NCBI RefSeq assembly: GCF_004341105.1
Contig: NZ_SLZK01000005.1
Coordinates: 124,001 to 188,000, forward strand
DNA: 64,000 nucleotides
Reading direction: 5' to 3'
Origin: Rhizobium sp. BK418
Lineage (GTDB): Bacteria > Pseudomonadota > Alphaproteobacteria > Rhizobiales > Rhizobiaceae
Shown: one piece after another, positions 1 to 9,895 of the stretch
How positions within the stretch are numbered: the first letter of the stretch is position 1
How the letters are laid out: each line of letters starts with the position of its first letter
The notes under the pieces: generated by a model
Databases searched by the model: none
Seen by the model: only the letters and a program-made list of their open reading frames with translations
What the model was told of the DNA's origin: nothing
Program-made: the position numbers and the translations under genes

Positions 1-1113
<1,113 letters not shown>

Positions 1114-1114
<1 letters not shown>

Positions 1115-1680
1115 CAGCCGACCTCTTTCAATGCAAGCTTAAGGGTAGAGAGTTTGGTACGAAGAGACGTATCAATCTGACGGGACCCGACCTTGACGAT
1201 CAGACCACCAAGAATTGACGGATCAACCGTGACAGCAATTGCCACGTCTTTGCCGGTGACGCCCTTCAGCGCCGCCTTCAATTCATTTTCCTGCTCTGCT
1301 GTCAGAGCATGGGCCGAAGTGACTTCGGCAGAAATTTCGCCACGCTGGTTGGCAGCAATGATGCGGAAGGCCTTGATCATGCCCGGCAGGGCAAACAGAC
1401 GACGGTTACGCGCCACGACCTTCAGGAAGTTGGCGAAGAAGCCCGAAATGCCAGCCTTTTCGCTAATCGCGATGATCCCCTTGAGCTGATCTTCTGCGGA
1501 GAAAACCGGGCTGAGAACAAAGCGCTTCAGGTCTTCGCTTTCATCCAGCATAGTCTGGAATCGGTCAAGATCGGCGGTAACGCTGTCAACGGCGCCTTCT
1601 TCAAGGGCCAGCTCGAAAAGCGACGAGGCATAGCGCTCTGCAACACCAGAAGTAAGCTGGGACGTGTCTGCCACGGGCAC
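1114..1680 (-). CDS. atpH: F0F1 ATP synthase subunit delta
   Basis: Delta (OSCP-like) subunit linking the F1 head to the peripheral stalk of ATP synthase. The 188-residue product has the usual family length and the C-terminal motif around LGGLIVKVGSRQIDTSLRTK. I chose the GTG at 1680 (MPVADTSQLTSG). It follows an AGGGA ribosome site at good spacing, and the frame further upstream reads as non-family sequence although it is open to 1881. First gene of the atpHAGDC operon. The 255 bases upstream (1681-1935) carry no gene and should hold the operon promoter, but I cannot name a convincing -35/-10 pair. The stop overlaps the start of atpA. Confidence 0.96.
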
Positions 1681-1935
1681 AAATTTCCCTGATTTCAATT
1701 CAAAACCGGACTTTCGGCGGGCGCCGAACTTATGACTTTGAATTCGTTTTGATTTCCCCCAGAAATCGCAAGAGAAGCCTCTTGCTTCTTCCGAAATTCG
1801 GGGTCCGTCTAACATAGGATATTCGGACTCGCAACACGCGTAATGCCGGAATACGTGTTTCGCTCGATTTTCTGCCGGCAAAAATGCCGAAACGCCCGAA
1901 AGCAGCCTGTGAGACGTATTCTTTAATACGTTTAA

Positions 1936-2325
1936 TCAGCTCTGCAGGAAGCCAAATACGTAAAGCAGAGGCAGCGCCGCGACAAGCGCCTGCACAACCA
2001 GAAGTAACCAATTGAGGAGCGTGTTCCCCTTGTCTGACAGGATGGAGATGATGCGGGCAAAAGCGGCCATCACGAACGCCGCTCCGAAGGCCGTATAGAT
2101 CAAAGGCTGGGCCAGTACGATCGCACCGAGGCCGAGGCCGAGATAGAAGCCGCCCATCGACCGGACTTCGCTAAAGCCTTCACAACGTTCGCCACGCGCG
2201 GCCAGACCGAACGCCCGCATCGCAAGACCGGGCGCGAACATGATCACGAAGCCCGCGAAGGCGGTGAAGGCGGCCGCGCCGAAGGCAAGCTGCTCGCCAA
2301 ATTCCGTCGGAAATTCAAACTCCAT
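1936..2325 (-). CDS. DUF4345-type small membrane protein
   Basis: A 129-residue, four-helix inner-membrane protein of unknown function. Hydrophobic segments lie near residues 13-33, 57-75, 77-93 and 104-125. The conserved R-S-M-G-G-F-Y-L-G stretch (residues 54-62) resembles DUF4345 proteins. It sits between priA and the ATP synthase operon on the same strand. The spacer to priA (2326-2402) is short, so it may be read from the priA promoter. No catalytic residues are evident. The family assignment is by pattern recognition and the role is unknown. Confidence 0.75.
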   Translation of the reverse strand: MEFEFPTEFGEQLAFGAAAFTAFAGFVIMFAPGLAMRAFGLAARGERCEGFSEVRSMGGFYLGLGLGAIVLAQPLIYTAFGAAFVMAAFARIISILSDKGNTLLNWLLLVVQALVAALPLLYVFGFLQS

Positions 2326-2402
2326 GCATCGACCCCAATCATCAGCTGATTCTACGTTTATGCCATGATCGGCCGGTTGCGGAAACGCCGGGTGAAAACG
2401 AT

Positions 2403-4619
2403 CTACAGGAAGCTCTGCGGATCGATGTCGAGCTGTACCTGAACCGAGCCGCGCTCCTTCGGCGATTGCGACAACATCGCCCGCAGATAGGCCTGCATGT
2501 CTGAATTGCGGCGTCCATGGACCAGCAGACGGAAACGATGACGGCCACGCACCAGCGCCAGCGGCGCCTCTGCCGGGCCGAGAACGGAAATGCCGGAAAC
2601 CTGCGGTGCGGCATTGCGCATACCACGCGCATGGTTCTCCGCATCATGACGCGTATCGGCCGAAACGATAATTGAGGCGAGCCTGCCAAATGGCGGCAGG
2701 ATCGCACGCTCACGCTCGCTGATTTCGCGGTCGTAGAAGGCGCGCGCATCGCCGGAGACGATCGCCTGCATGACTGGATGCTGCGGCTGATAGGTCTGCA
2801 GCAAACCGTGGCTCTTGAGGCCGGTTCGCCCGGCACGGCCCGTGACCTGCGAAAGAAGCTGGAACGTCCGCTCCGCTGCACGCGGATCGCCGTTCGCCAG
2901 CCCAAGATCGGAATCGACAATGCCGACCAATGTCATCAGCGGAAAGTTATGTCCCTTGGCAACGAGCTGCGTACCGATGACGATATCCGCCTCGCCCTTG
3001 GCGATGGCATCGAGTTCCAGCCGCAGCCGTTTCACCCCACCCATGATATCGGAGGAGAGCACGATGGTGCGCGCGTCGGGAAAATGGCGCTCCACTTCTT
3101 CTGCGATACGCTCCACACCCGGCCCGCAGGCGACGAGGTGGTCGAGCGTTCCGCATTCCGGGCAGGCCTCCGGCGTCGGCTCGGAATGACCGCACTGGTG
3201 GCATTGCAGCTGCCGGCGGAAGCGATGCTCCACCAGCCAGCTCGAACACCGCGGGCACTGGAAACGATGGCCGCACACACGGCAAAGCGTCAGTGGCGCA
3301 TAGCCGCGCCGATTGAGGAAGAGCAGCGCCTGCTCGCCCTTTTCCACCGTCTTGCCGATCGCCCTGATCAGCACGGGCGACAGAAAGCCGCCTCGCTCCG
3401 GCGCATGGCGTCGCATGTCGATCAGATGCAAGTCAGGCAAAGCCGCATCGCCGAAACGCGTAGGCAGGTGTATCGTGCTGTAGCGTCCACTCTGGCCGTT
3501 GACCTGGCTTTCCACCGATGGCGTCGCCGAAACGAGCACGACAGGGAAATCGCCGATCCGCGCCCGTACGACCGCCATGTCACGCGCATTGTAATAGACG
3601 CGATCCTCCTGCTTGTAGGCCGGGTCGTGCTCTTCATCGACAATGATCAGCCCAAGATCCTCGAAAGGCAGAAACAGCGCCGATCGCGCGCCCGCGACGA
3701 CCCTCACCTCACCCGTCACCGCCTGCCGCCAGACCTTTTCGCGCATCCGCGGCGCAAGATCGGAATGCCACTCGGCAGGCTTCGCCCCAAAACGATTCTG
3801 AAAGCGTTCGAGGAAACTCGCCGTGAGCGCGATTTCCGGCAGCAGGATCAGCACCTGCTTGCCACGCCTCAGCGTCTCGGCAATCGCCTCGAAATAGACT
3901 TCGGTCTTGCCTGATCCGGTCACGCCGTCGATCAACGAGACTGCAAATTCGCCCTTGCGCACTTCGTCCAGGATTTCTTCGGCGGCATCTTTCTGCGGAC
4001 CGTCGAGGCGGGAGCCGATAAAATCCGGATCGGGCCTAGCGACGACAGGCGGCGGCGGCAGGAAGATCGTCTCGAAAATGCCCTGTGCGATCAGCCCATC
4101 GACGACACTGGTAGAGACGCCCGCCGCATGGGCAAGACCGATGCGTGTCCAAGGGAGCCCGTCCGCTGCGGTATCGAGCACGCGCGCGCGCGCCGGTGTC
4201 ATCCGTTCCGGTTCGCCGCCGACGAAGCGCAATCCTTCTACCATTGGCTCCGGCTCGAAGGCATTCGGCGCCCTCAGCGCCATGCGCGCCACCAGACCCG
4301 GCGGAGAAAGCGTGTAAGCCGCCACCCAGTCGATGAAATCCCGCATTTCCTTGTTGAGCGGCGGGCAGTCGAAGACATGGGTAATAGGCCTGAGCTTCTT
4401 CGGATCGACGCCATCCTCGCCACCGTCCCACACGACACCGATAACCTGGCGCGGACCAAGCGGCACCTGCACGACTGAACCGGGTTCGACCGCCATGCCT
4501 TCGGGTACTGAATAGGAATAGGGTTTTGGCGCCGGCATCGGCACCAGCACCGGAACCGTGCGGTTCACGGGCGGGGCTTCGAAAAGTGCGCCAAAGAGAT
4601 CGGACGAATCTGTACTCAT
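2403..4619 (-). CDS. priA: Primosomal protein N' (replication restart helicase PriA)
   Basis: A 3'-to-5' DNA helicase that recognises abandoned replication forks and reloads the replisome. The 738 residues contain the N-terminal 3'-DNA-binding domain, a Walker A (GVTGSGKTEVYFEA) near residue 235, a DEEH Walker B (VDEEHDPAYKQ), and the zinc-binding insertion with paired cysteines (CRVCGHRFQCPRC, then CHQCGH and CPECG). The C-terminal helicase motifs (GTQLVAKGHNFP, QVTGRAGR) are intact. The start is uncertain: ATG 4619 gives MSTDSSDLFG, while an in-frame TTG at 4646 would add nine residues; neither has a strong ribosome site. Function is certain from the motifs. Confidence 0.96.
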   Translation of the reverse strand: MSTDSSDLFGALFEAPPVNRTVPVLVPMPAPKPYSYSVPEGMAVEPGSVVQVPLGPRQVIGVVWDGGEDGVDPKKLRPITHVFDCPPLNKEMRDFIDWVAAYTLSPPGLVARMALRAPNAFEPEPMVEGLRFVGGEPERMTPARARVLDTAADGLPWTRIGLAHAAGVSTSVVDGLIAQGIFETIFLPPPPVVARPDPDFIGSRLDGPQKDAAEEILDEVRKGEFAVSLIDGVTGSGKTEVYFEAIAETLRRGKQVLILLPEIALTASFLERFQNRFGAKPAEWHSDLAPRMREKVWRQAVTGEVRVVAGARSALFLPFEDLGLIIVDEEHDPAYKQEDRVYYNARDMAVVRARIGDFPVVLVSATPSVESQVNGQSGRYSTIHLPTRFGDAALPDLHLIDMRRHAPERGGFLSPVLIRAIGKTVEKGEQALLFLNRRGYAPLTLCRVCGHRFQCPRCSSWLVEHRFRRQLQCHQCGHSEPTPEACPECGTLDHLVACGPGVERIAEEVERHFPDARTIVLSSDIMGGVKRLRLELDAIAKGEADIVIGTQLVAKGHNFPLMTLVGIVDSDLGLANGDPRAAERTFQLLSQVTGRAGRTGLKSHGLLQTYQPQHPVMQAIVSGDARAFYDREISERERAILPPFGRLASIIVSADTRHDAENHARGMRNAAPQVSGISVLGPAEAPLALVRGRHRFRLLVHGRRNSDMQAYLRAMLSQSPKERGSVQVQLDIDPQSFL

Positions 4620-4667
4620 TGCGGCAGACCATGCCCGCAACGACAAAAAATTGGAACCATAAAGAGG

Positions 4668-5609
4668 TCAGACGGCCACGGATTCAGCCGGTTGCGCAGA
4701 CGGATCGAAGACAGGTATGAACTGCGCATCTCCATCTGCAGCCATGTCGCGGATAGTGTGATTTTCCAGAGCCTTCGTCACCTCGTTCAGATCGCCGTCA
4801 AGCTGCTCAACCGGAATGAGATTGCCGATAACGAAATCAAAACGGTCACCCTTCTTGTTCAGAAGCTCGTGAAAAACCGTCATGTCGCGCAGCTCGGTCG
4901 ACCATTTGGCGAACCAGTAAAACAGGCCGGAATTGCGCGCCGTCATGTGAACGGGAAGGATCGGCAGACTGTATTTGCGGGCAAGGCCAACCGCAGATGT
5001 CTTCCACGGCCGCTCATTGAGGCGCCCGTTTGCCCAGTAGGCGATACGGCCCGATGGGAAAAGCACGGTCGCCTTGCCTTCCTTTACCGCGTGATTGGTC
5101 AGCTGCAGCGTCTCTCGTGTTTTGAGCTTGCTCTTGAATTCCTCGCGCCACTCGACCGGAATAATGATTTCCGCAAAGCGTGGATTGACGCGCACTGCAT
5201 CCCGATTGGCGAAGAACATCATATCCGGGCGGCGCGTCTTCAAAAGATCGAATACGGCCACGCCGTCAGCAATGCCGGTTGGGTGGTTGCTGACGAGAAT
5301 GAAACCGCCGGATGCCGGAATGCGCTCGGCATTCTTAACATTGATATCGAGCTTCAGCAGGTTGCTCATATATTCGAACGACTGGAAGCCAGGCATATTG
5401 GCGACATCATTGGCGAACTCGATCGCCCTGTTATAGCGCAGCAATGTGTAGAGAAACGGCCGCATGACAGGCCAGAGCGGATGACGGACGATCTTCTGAC
5501 CGCGCTCGGCGATCAGCGTATCGACGATATGGCCGGGTTTTCCGTGCGAGACCAAGGCGATCGCTTCCGCAAGCTGTCCGAAAGCCGTCATCGAGTCGCG
5601 CCGTGCCAT
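4668..5609 (-). CDS. Lysophospholipid/glycerolipid acyltransferase family protein
   Basis: A PlsC-superfamily acyltransferase of 313 residues, probably membrane-associated and acting in phospholipid or ornithine-lipid synthesis. The acceptor-site block is NHPTGIADG, where five residues separate His and Asp instead of the four of the classical HX4D box. This HP-G--D form is found in one branch of the superfamily. The second block FPSGRIAYW fits motif III. The ATG at 5609 follows AGGAA at good spacing. It lies directly upstream of priA (gap 48 bases), possibly cotranscribed. Substrate cannot be told from sequence. Confidence 0.8.
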   Translation of the reverse strand: MARRDSMTAFGQLAEAIALVSHGKPGHIVDTLIAERGQKIVRHPLWPVMRPFLYTLLRYNRAIEFANDVANMPGFQSFEYMSNLLKLDINVKNAERIPASGGFILVSNHPTGIADGVAVFDLLKTRRPDMMFFANRDAVRVNPRFAEIIIPVEWREEFKSKLKTRETLQLTNHAVKEGKATVLFPSGRIAYWANGRLNERPWKTSAVGLARKYSLPILPVHMTARNSGLFYWFAKWSTELRDMTVFHELLNKKGDRFDFVIGNLIPVEQLDGDLNEVTKALENHTIRDMAADGDAQFIPVFDPSAQPAESVAV

Positions 5610-5746
5610 AAAAATTCCTGTCTTAACGGAGCTACAAGCTATCTCAGTGAATTATGATCGATACATGACAAGGGCTTGGCAAGCATTAGCAATTCCATAA
5701 CGCCACTGTTTCAGAATTGGGGTTATGGAAATCAAATTCAAGAGCC

Positions 5747-6688
5747 ATGGCCGTGAATGAACTTCTGATCATCGCCGATCCACACCTGATGGCGGAGCGC
5801 AACGCTTGGCTTGAAAATCTGACACGCGAACGCCGTCTTTCCGAGCATACGCTCGATGCTTATGAGCGCGACACACGCCAGTTCCTGACCTTTCTGACCG
5901 GTCATCTCGGCGGCCCCACGACGCTGCGCGACATTGAGACGCTGCGCCCCGCCGACTTCCGTGCTTTCCTGGCAGCCCGCCGCCGCGATGGAACCGGTGC
6001 CCGCTCACTCGGTCGCAATCTCGCCGGCCTTCGCTCCCTTTTGCGCTATCTGGAACGCAAAGGCCTCGTCAACGCTGCGGGCGCTGGCGCTGTGCGATCG
6101 CCGAAACAACCGAAATCTCTTCCGAAGCCACTCTCTGATAGACAGGCTATAACCGTTGTCAGTAACGACGCGCAACTTCATGACGAGCCATGGATTGCCG
6201 CTCGCGATGCGGCTGTCATGACACTGCTTTACGGCTGCGGCCTGCGCATTTCAGAGGCGCTCGACGTGAAGCCAAGCGAAATCAGTGCCGGCACGACGAC
6301 GCTGCGCATTACCGGCAAGGGCAACAAGACGCGCCTCGTGCCTTTGCTGCCGATCGTCCTTGAAGCCGTCGAGAAATACCGACAGCTCTGCCCCTTTCAT
6401 CTTGACGAAGGCCAGCCGCTCTTTCGCGGCGCGCGCGGCGGCAGACTACAGCCCGCCATCATCCAGCGCGCCATGCAGAAACTGCGCAGTGCCTTCGGCC
6501 TGCCGGATTCCGCAACCCCGCATGCGCTGCGCCATTCCTTCGCCACCCATCTGCTGGCCGGCGGCGGCGACCTGCGCACCATTCAGGAACTGCTCGGCCA
6601 CGCCAGCCTTTCCACCACCCAGGTCTATACCGGCGTCGATGCGTCAAGGCTTCTGGAAGTGTATGATAAGGCCCATCCGCGCGCTTAA
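5747..6688 (+). CDS. xerC: Tyrosine recombinase XerC
   Basis: Site-specific tyrosine recombinase that with XerD resolves chromosome dimers at dif during cell division. The 313 residues comprise an N-terminal SAM-like core-binding domain (ENLTRERRLSEHTLDAYERD) and a catalytic domain. The catalytic Arg lies in GCGLRISEAL, the HxLRH box is HALRHSFATHLL, the second His is in LLGHASL, and the nucleophilic Tyr is in TTQVYTG. No transposon or phage genes surround it, so it is the housekeeping enzyme rather than an integrase. XerC versus XerD is judged from length and context. ATG 5747 is preferred to an upstream TTG at 5717. Its TAA stop lies inside a CtrA-like box serving the next gene. Confidence 0.85.
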   Translation: MAVNELLIIADPHLMAERNAWLENLTRERRLSEHTLDAYERDTRQFLTFLTGHLGGPTTLRDIETLRPADFRAFLAARRRDGTGARSLGRNLAGLRSLLRYLERKGLVNAAGAGAVRSPKQPKSLPKPLSDRQAITVVSNDAQLHDEPWIAARDAAVMTLLYGCGLRISEALDVKPSEISAGTTTLRITGKGNKTRLVPLLPIVLEAVEKYRQLCPFHLDEGQPLFRGARGGRLQPAIIQRAMQKLRSAFGLPDSATPHALRHSFATHLLAGGGDLRTIQELLGHASLSTTQVYTGVDASRLLEVYDKAHPRA

Positions 6689-6700
6689 TCCTTCGTTAAC
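6685..6700 (+). promoter_or_regulatory. Perfect CtrA-type box upstream of the TraB/GumN gene
   Basis: TTAA-TCCTTCG-TTAAC matches the full CtrA consensus TTAA-N7-TTAAC. It begins inside the xerC stop codon and lies about 76 bases before the TraB/GumN start. The match is seen; binding is inferred. Confidence 0.5.
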
Positions 6701-6775
6701 ACTGTCTCTTAAAGGAATATGCGCAAGCCCGGCGTACAGCATGACACTTGAGGCATTTGTGACCGGATTACCAGC

Positions 6776-7852
6776 ATGACGATCTCTATCGGCCACCGGA
6801 CTTTCCATATCGCGCAGCCGGGCAATATCCTGCTCTGGCTGTTCGCAGCCTTCCACATGCTGCTCGTCGCCGCGCTGCTCTCCGTCGTCTTTTCCGTCAC
6901 GACGGCCGATGCTGCTGAGGATAATTGCACCGGAGCGAATCTGCTGACCGAACTGCAGCAGAAGGACCCCGCCCGTTACGCCGACGCCGTGAAGGAAGCG
7001 GATGCGACGCCAAACGGCAAAGGCATTTTCTGGAAGATCGAAAAACCGGGTCTCAAAGCCTCCTGGCTGCTCGGCACCATGCACGTCACCGATCCGCGCG
7101 TCCTGAACCTGCCGCCGCGCGCACAAACCGCCCATGACGGCGCCGATACGATCATCATCGAGTCCGACGAAATCCTCGATGAGAAGAAGGCCACTGCCTC
7201 GCTTCTGATGAGACCGGACCTGATGATGTTCACGGACGGCACCACGATCGAGAAGCTTCTTTCTCCTGAAGATTACACCCGTCTCGAAACCGGTCTGAAG
7301 CAGCGCGGCATCCCGTTATCGGCCGTTTCCCGCATGCGCCCCTGGATGATCGCAAGCGCAGTGGCACTTCCCGCCTGCGAGATCGCCCGCAAGGCAAAAG
7401 GCGGGCAGTTCCTCGATCAGAAGATCGCTGCCGATGCGGCGGCCGAAGGCAAGCAGGTCAAGGGCCTGGAAACGCTGGCCGAACAGCTGCAGGCCATGGC
7501 GGAGCTACCAGTCGAATTTCATCTGAAGTCGCTGATCGAAACCCTGGAACTCGGAGCCAGGATGAACGATGTCGTTGAGACCATGACCGATATCTATCTC
7601 TCCGGCGATATCGGCATGACGATGCCGATGCTGAAGACCGTCACACCCGAAGGCAGCGACGAGGACAGCGACTACGCCGCCTTCGAGCAACGCGTCATCC
7701 TTGACCGCAATAAGGTTATGGCCGAACGCGCCACACCCATCCTCGCCCACGGCAACGTCTTCATGGCCGTTGGCGCCCTGCACCTTCCCGGCAAGGAAGG
7801 TGTCATAGAACTGCTGCGCCAGCAGGGTTTCACGGTCACGGCGGTCAACTGA
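6776..7852 (+). CDS. TraB/GumN family protein
   Basis: A 358-residue exported or membrane-anchored protein of the TraB/GumN (PF01963) family, related to the TIKI metalloprotease fold. A hydrophobic N-terminal segment (residues 19-42) followed by ADAAEDN looks like a signal peptide. The first family motif is WLLGTMHVTDPRV with its GTxH core. The second is near the C-terminus (FMAVGALHLPGKEGVIELL, with the GxxH motif). Both putative metal-binding motifs are therefore present. It converges with the cytochrome b561 gene (12-base gap). A perfect CtrA-type box lies upstream. Catalytic role is inferred from the family only. Confidence 0.85.
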   Translation: MTISIGHRTFHIAQPGNILLWLFAAFHMLLVAALLSVVFSVTTADAAEDNCTGANLLTELQQKDPARYADAVKEADATPNGKGIFWKIEKPGLKASWLLGTMHVTDPRVLNLPPRAQTAHDGADTIIIESDEILDEKKATASLLMRPDLMMFTDGTTIEKLLSPEDYTRLETGLKQRGIPLSAVSRMRPWMIASAVALPACEIARKAKGGQFLDQKIAADAAAEGKQVKGLETLAEQLQAMAELPVEFHLKSLIETLELGARMNDVVETMTDIYLSGDIGMTMPMLKTVTPEGSDEDSDYAAFEQRVILDRNKVMAERATPILAHGNVFMAVGALHLPGKEGVIELLRQQGFTVTAVN

Positions 7853-7864
7853 CCGGGCTAGTCT

Positions 7865-8365
7865 TTAACCGATAGTCATCCGCCGCAAAACATCGGTCTT
7901 CCAGTAAAACTGGTGAACCAGCGCGCCGAATACATGCGCAACAATGACGATCCACAGGATGAGCTTCAGGATATCGGCATGCAGCGAGCTCAATGCTTCC
8001 ACACCGAGATAATAGACCGCGATACCTGACACGGGCAGGGCGAGCAGCAGCACATAGAGGCTTGCATGCGCAAGCCGCGCGGCAAGGCGAAAGATTGCCG
8101 GCTCGCCTGCGGATTCAGGCGGCACGCCCTGCACGAAGCGCAGACAGAGCCTGAGGACCGTCACAAGCAGGATGGCAATGCCGACATAGGCATGGATATT
8201 GGCCGAAGCGATTTGTTCCGGCGAGGGCGTCCCGCCACGGCGGACAAGCCGATACCAGGCATTCATCCCATCGGGCAAAAGAAGATTGTAGAGGACCAGC
8301 AGCACGGTCGCCCAGTGAAGGAAACGTTGAGGGAGGCTGTAGCCGACAACGACGCGATCATTCAT
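7865..8365 (-). CDS. Cytochrome b561
   Basis: A 166-residue dihaem cytochrome b of the inner membrane, of the CybB type that can oxidise ubiquinol and pass electrons to superoxide or other acceptors. Four hydrophobic helices are visible. Candidate haem ligands are the His in QRFLHWATV (helix 1), NIHAYVGIAI (helix 2) and the paired His near the C-terminus (VAHVFGALVHQF). I chose ATG 8365 (MNDRVVVGYS); an upstream TTG at 8383 would add six residues. Physiological partners are not shown by the neighbours. Confidence 0.85.
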   Translation of the reverse strand: MNDRVVVGYSLPQRFLHWATVLLVLYNLLLPDGMNAWYRLVRRGGTPSPEQIASANIHAYVGIAILLVTVLRLCLRFVQGVPPESAGEPAIFRLAARLAHASLYVLLLALPVSGIAVYYLGVEALSSLHADILKLILWIVIVAHVFGALVHQFYWKTDVLRRMTIG

Positions 8366-8404
8366 ATTCTTGGCTTTCGTCAAAGAGTTAGCAAAGCTTG
8401 CCTA

Positions 8405-8443
8405 ACAAATAAAAATGCCGCTCGTCTGAAGGCAAGCGGCATT
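8405..8443 (-). terminator. Rho-independent terminator of lpdA
   Basis: Reading leftward, a nine-base stem AATGCCGCT / AGCGGCATT with a 12-base loop is followed by a T-rich tract (TTTATTTG). It lies 25 bases past the lpdA stop. Confidence 0.8.
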
Positions 8444-8467
8444 ATGAATGATTGCTGATATTTAATC

Positions 8468-9871
8468 TTACATATGGATCGGCTTGAAGAATGCGGCGAG
8501 CGCTGCTTCCTTCACGGCCTCCGACATGGTCGGATGCGCATGGCAGGTGCGGCCGAGGTCTTCAGCGGAACCACCGAACTCCATCAGCACGGCGATCTCG
8601 TGAATCATCTCGCCGGCGCCGAAGCCGACAATGTGGCCGCCGAGCACGCGGTCGGTTTCCTTGTCGGACAGGATCTTGACGAAACCGTCCGTCGCCAGCA
8701 TGGCGCGGGCGCGGCCGTTCGCCGAGAACGGGAACTTGCCGACCTTGTAGGCGACGCCTCCAGCCTTCAGCTCTTCTTCAGTCTTGCCGACGGAAGCGAC
8801 TTCCGGCTGAGTGTAGACGACGCTCGGAATCACGTCGTAGTTCACATGGCCGTGCTGCCCGGCGAGGATTTCGGCGAGAGCCACACCTTCGTCTTCAGCC
8901 TTATGCGCCAGCATCGGACCCTTCACGACGTCGCCGATCGCATAAATGCCTTCGACATTGGTCTTGAAGTGGCCGTCGATTTCGACGCGGCCGCGATTGT
9001 CAAGCTTGACGCCTGCCTCTTCGAGACCGAGGCCGGCCGTGTACGGAATACGGCCCGTGGAAATGAGAACGACATCGGCTTCGAGCGTCTGGGCAGCACC
9101 GCCCGCGACCGATTCGAAGGTCACCTTGGCGCCGTTGTCACCCTTCTCGACGCCGGTTACCTTGGAGCTCAGCTTGATGTCGATACTCTGCTTGCCGAGC
9201 ATGCGCTGGAACTGCTTGGAAACATCCGCATCCATCGTGCCGAGAATCTTGTCGAGAAATTCGACGACGGTAACCTTTGCGCCGAGACGCGACCAGACCG
9301 AGCCGAGCTCGAGACCGATGACGCCACCGCCGACAACGATCATCGTTTCCGGCACTTTCTCGAGAGCGATCGCGCCGGTCGAGGAGACGATGATCTTCTC
9401 ATCGATACCAACCTTCACGCCCGGAATGCCCGCCACGTCGGAGCCCGTGGCGATGACGATGTTCTTGCCTTCGATTTCCTGAACCGTGCCGTCTTCGGCG
9501 GTCACCGATACCTTGCCGGCGGAGACAATCTTGCCTGTGCCATGGAAGGCGTCGATCTTGTTCTTCTTGAACAGGAAGGCAACGCCATCGACGTTGGACT
9601 TTACCGTCGCGTCCTTGTGCGCCAGCATCTTGTCGAGGTTGAGCTTGGGAGCAGCGACCTCGATGCCGAGTTCATCCATGTGATGGGTTGCATGGAACAT
9701 TTCGGAAGCATGCAGCAGCGCCTTGGAGGGAATGCAGCCGATATTCAGGCAGGTGCCGCCATAGGTGGCGCGCTTTTCGACGACCGCGACCTTGAGGCCA
9801 AGCTGCGCAGCCTTGATTGCCGCGACATAGCCGCCAGGGCCGGTTCCGATAACGATCACATCATAAGACAT
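8468..9871 (-). CDS. lpdA: Dihydrolipoyl dehydrogenase (E3)
   Basis: FAD flavoprotein that reoxidises the dihydrolipoyl group of 2-oxoglutarate dehydrogenase (and other 2-oxoacid complexes), reducing NAD+. Of the 467 residues, GTGPGGYVAA binds FAD and the redox disulphide is C41-LNIG-C46 in GGTCLNIGCIPSK. A second dinucleotide fold is at VVVGGGVIGLELG, and the C-terminal His-Glu pair is in HAHPTMSEAV. It is the last gene of the TCA block, downstream of sucB but separated from it by three other genes. The upstream SDR gene ends 24 bases before it, and a strong terminator follows. Confidence 0.96.
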   Translation of the reverse strand: MSYDVIVIGTGPGGYVAAIKAAQLGLKVAVVEKRATYGGTCLNIGCIPSKALLHASEMFHATHHMDELGIEVAAPKLNLDKMLAHKDATVKSNVDGVAFLFKKNKIDAFHGTGKIVSAGKVSVTAEDGTVQEIEGKNIVIATGSDVAGIPGVKVGIDEKIIVSSTGAIALEKVPETMIVVGGGVIGLELGSVWSRLGAKVTVVEFLDKILGTMDADVSKQFQRMLGKQSIDIKLSSKVTGVEKGDNGAKVTFESVAGGAAQTLEADVVLISTGRIPYTAGLGLEEAGVKLDNRGRVEIDGHFKTNVEGIYAIGDVVKGPMLAHKAEDEGVALAEILAGQHGHVNYDVIPSVVYTQPEVASVGKTEEELKAGGVAYKVGKFPFSANGRARAMLATDGFVKILSDKETDRVLGGHIVGFGAGEMIHEIAVLMEFGGSAEDLGRTCHAHPTMSEAVKEAALAAFFKPIHM

Positions 9872-9895
9872 TGCTTTTTCCTTTTGCGTTATTGA

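Noticed and set aside
5747..6688. Phage or island integrase
   Set aside because: No attachment repeats, tRNA or mobile genes surround it; length and context fit housekeeping XerC.
8474..9895. Long plus-strand open frame of 473 codons opposite lpdA
   Set aside because: It is antisense to a highly conserved enzyme, shows no family features and is a product of GC-rich codon bias. The same applies to long frames opposite priA, sucA, sucC and other genes.
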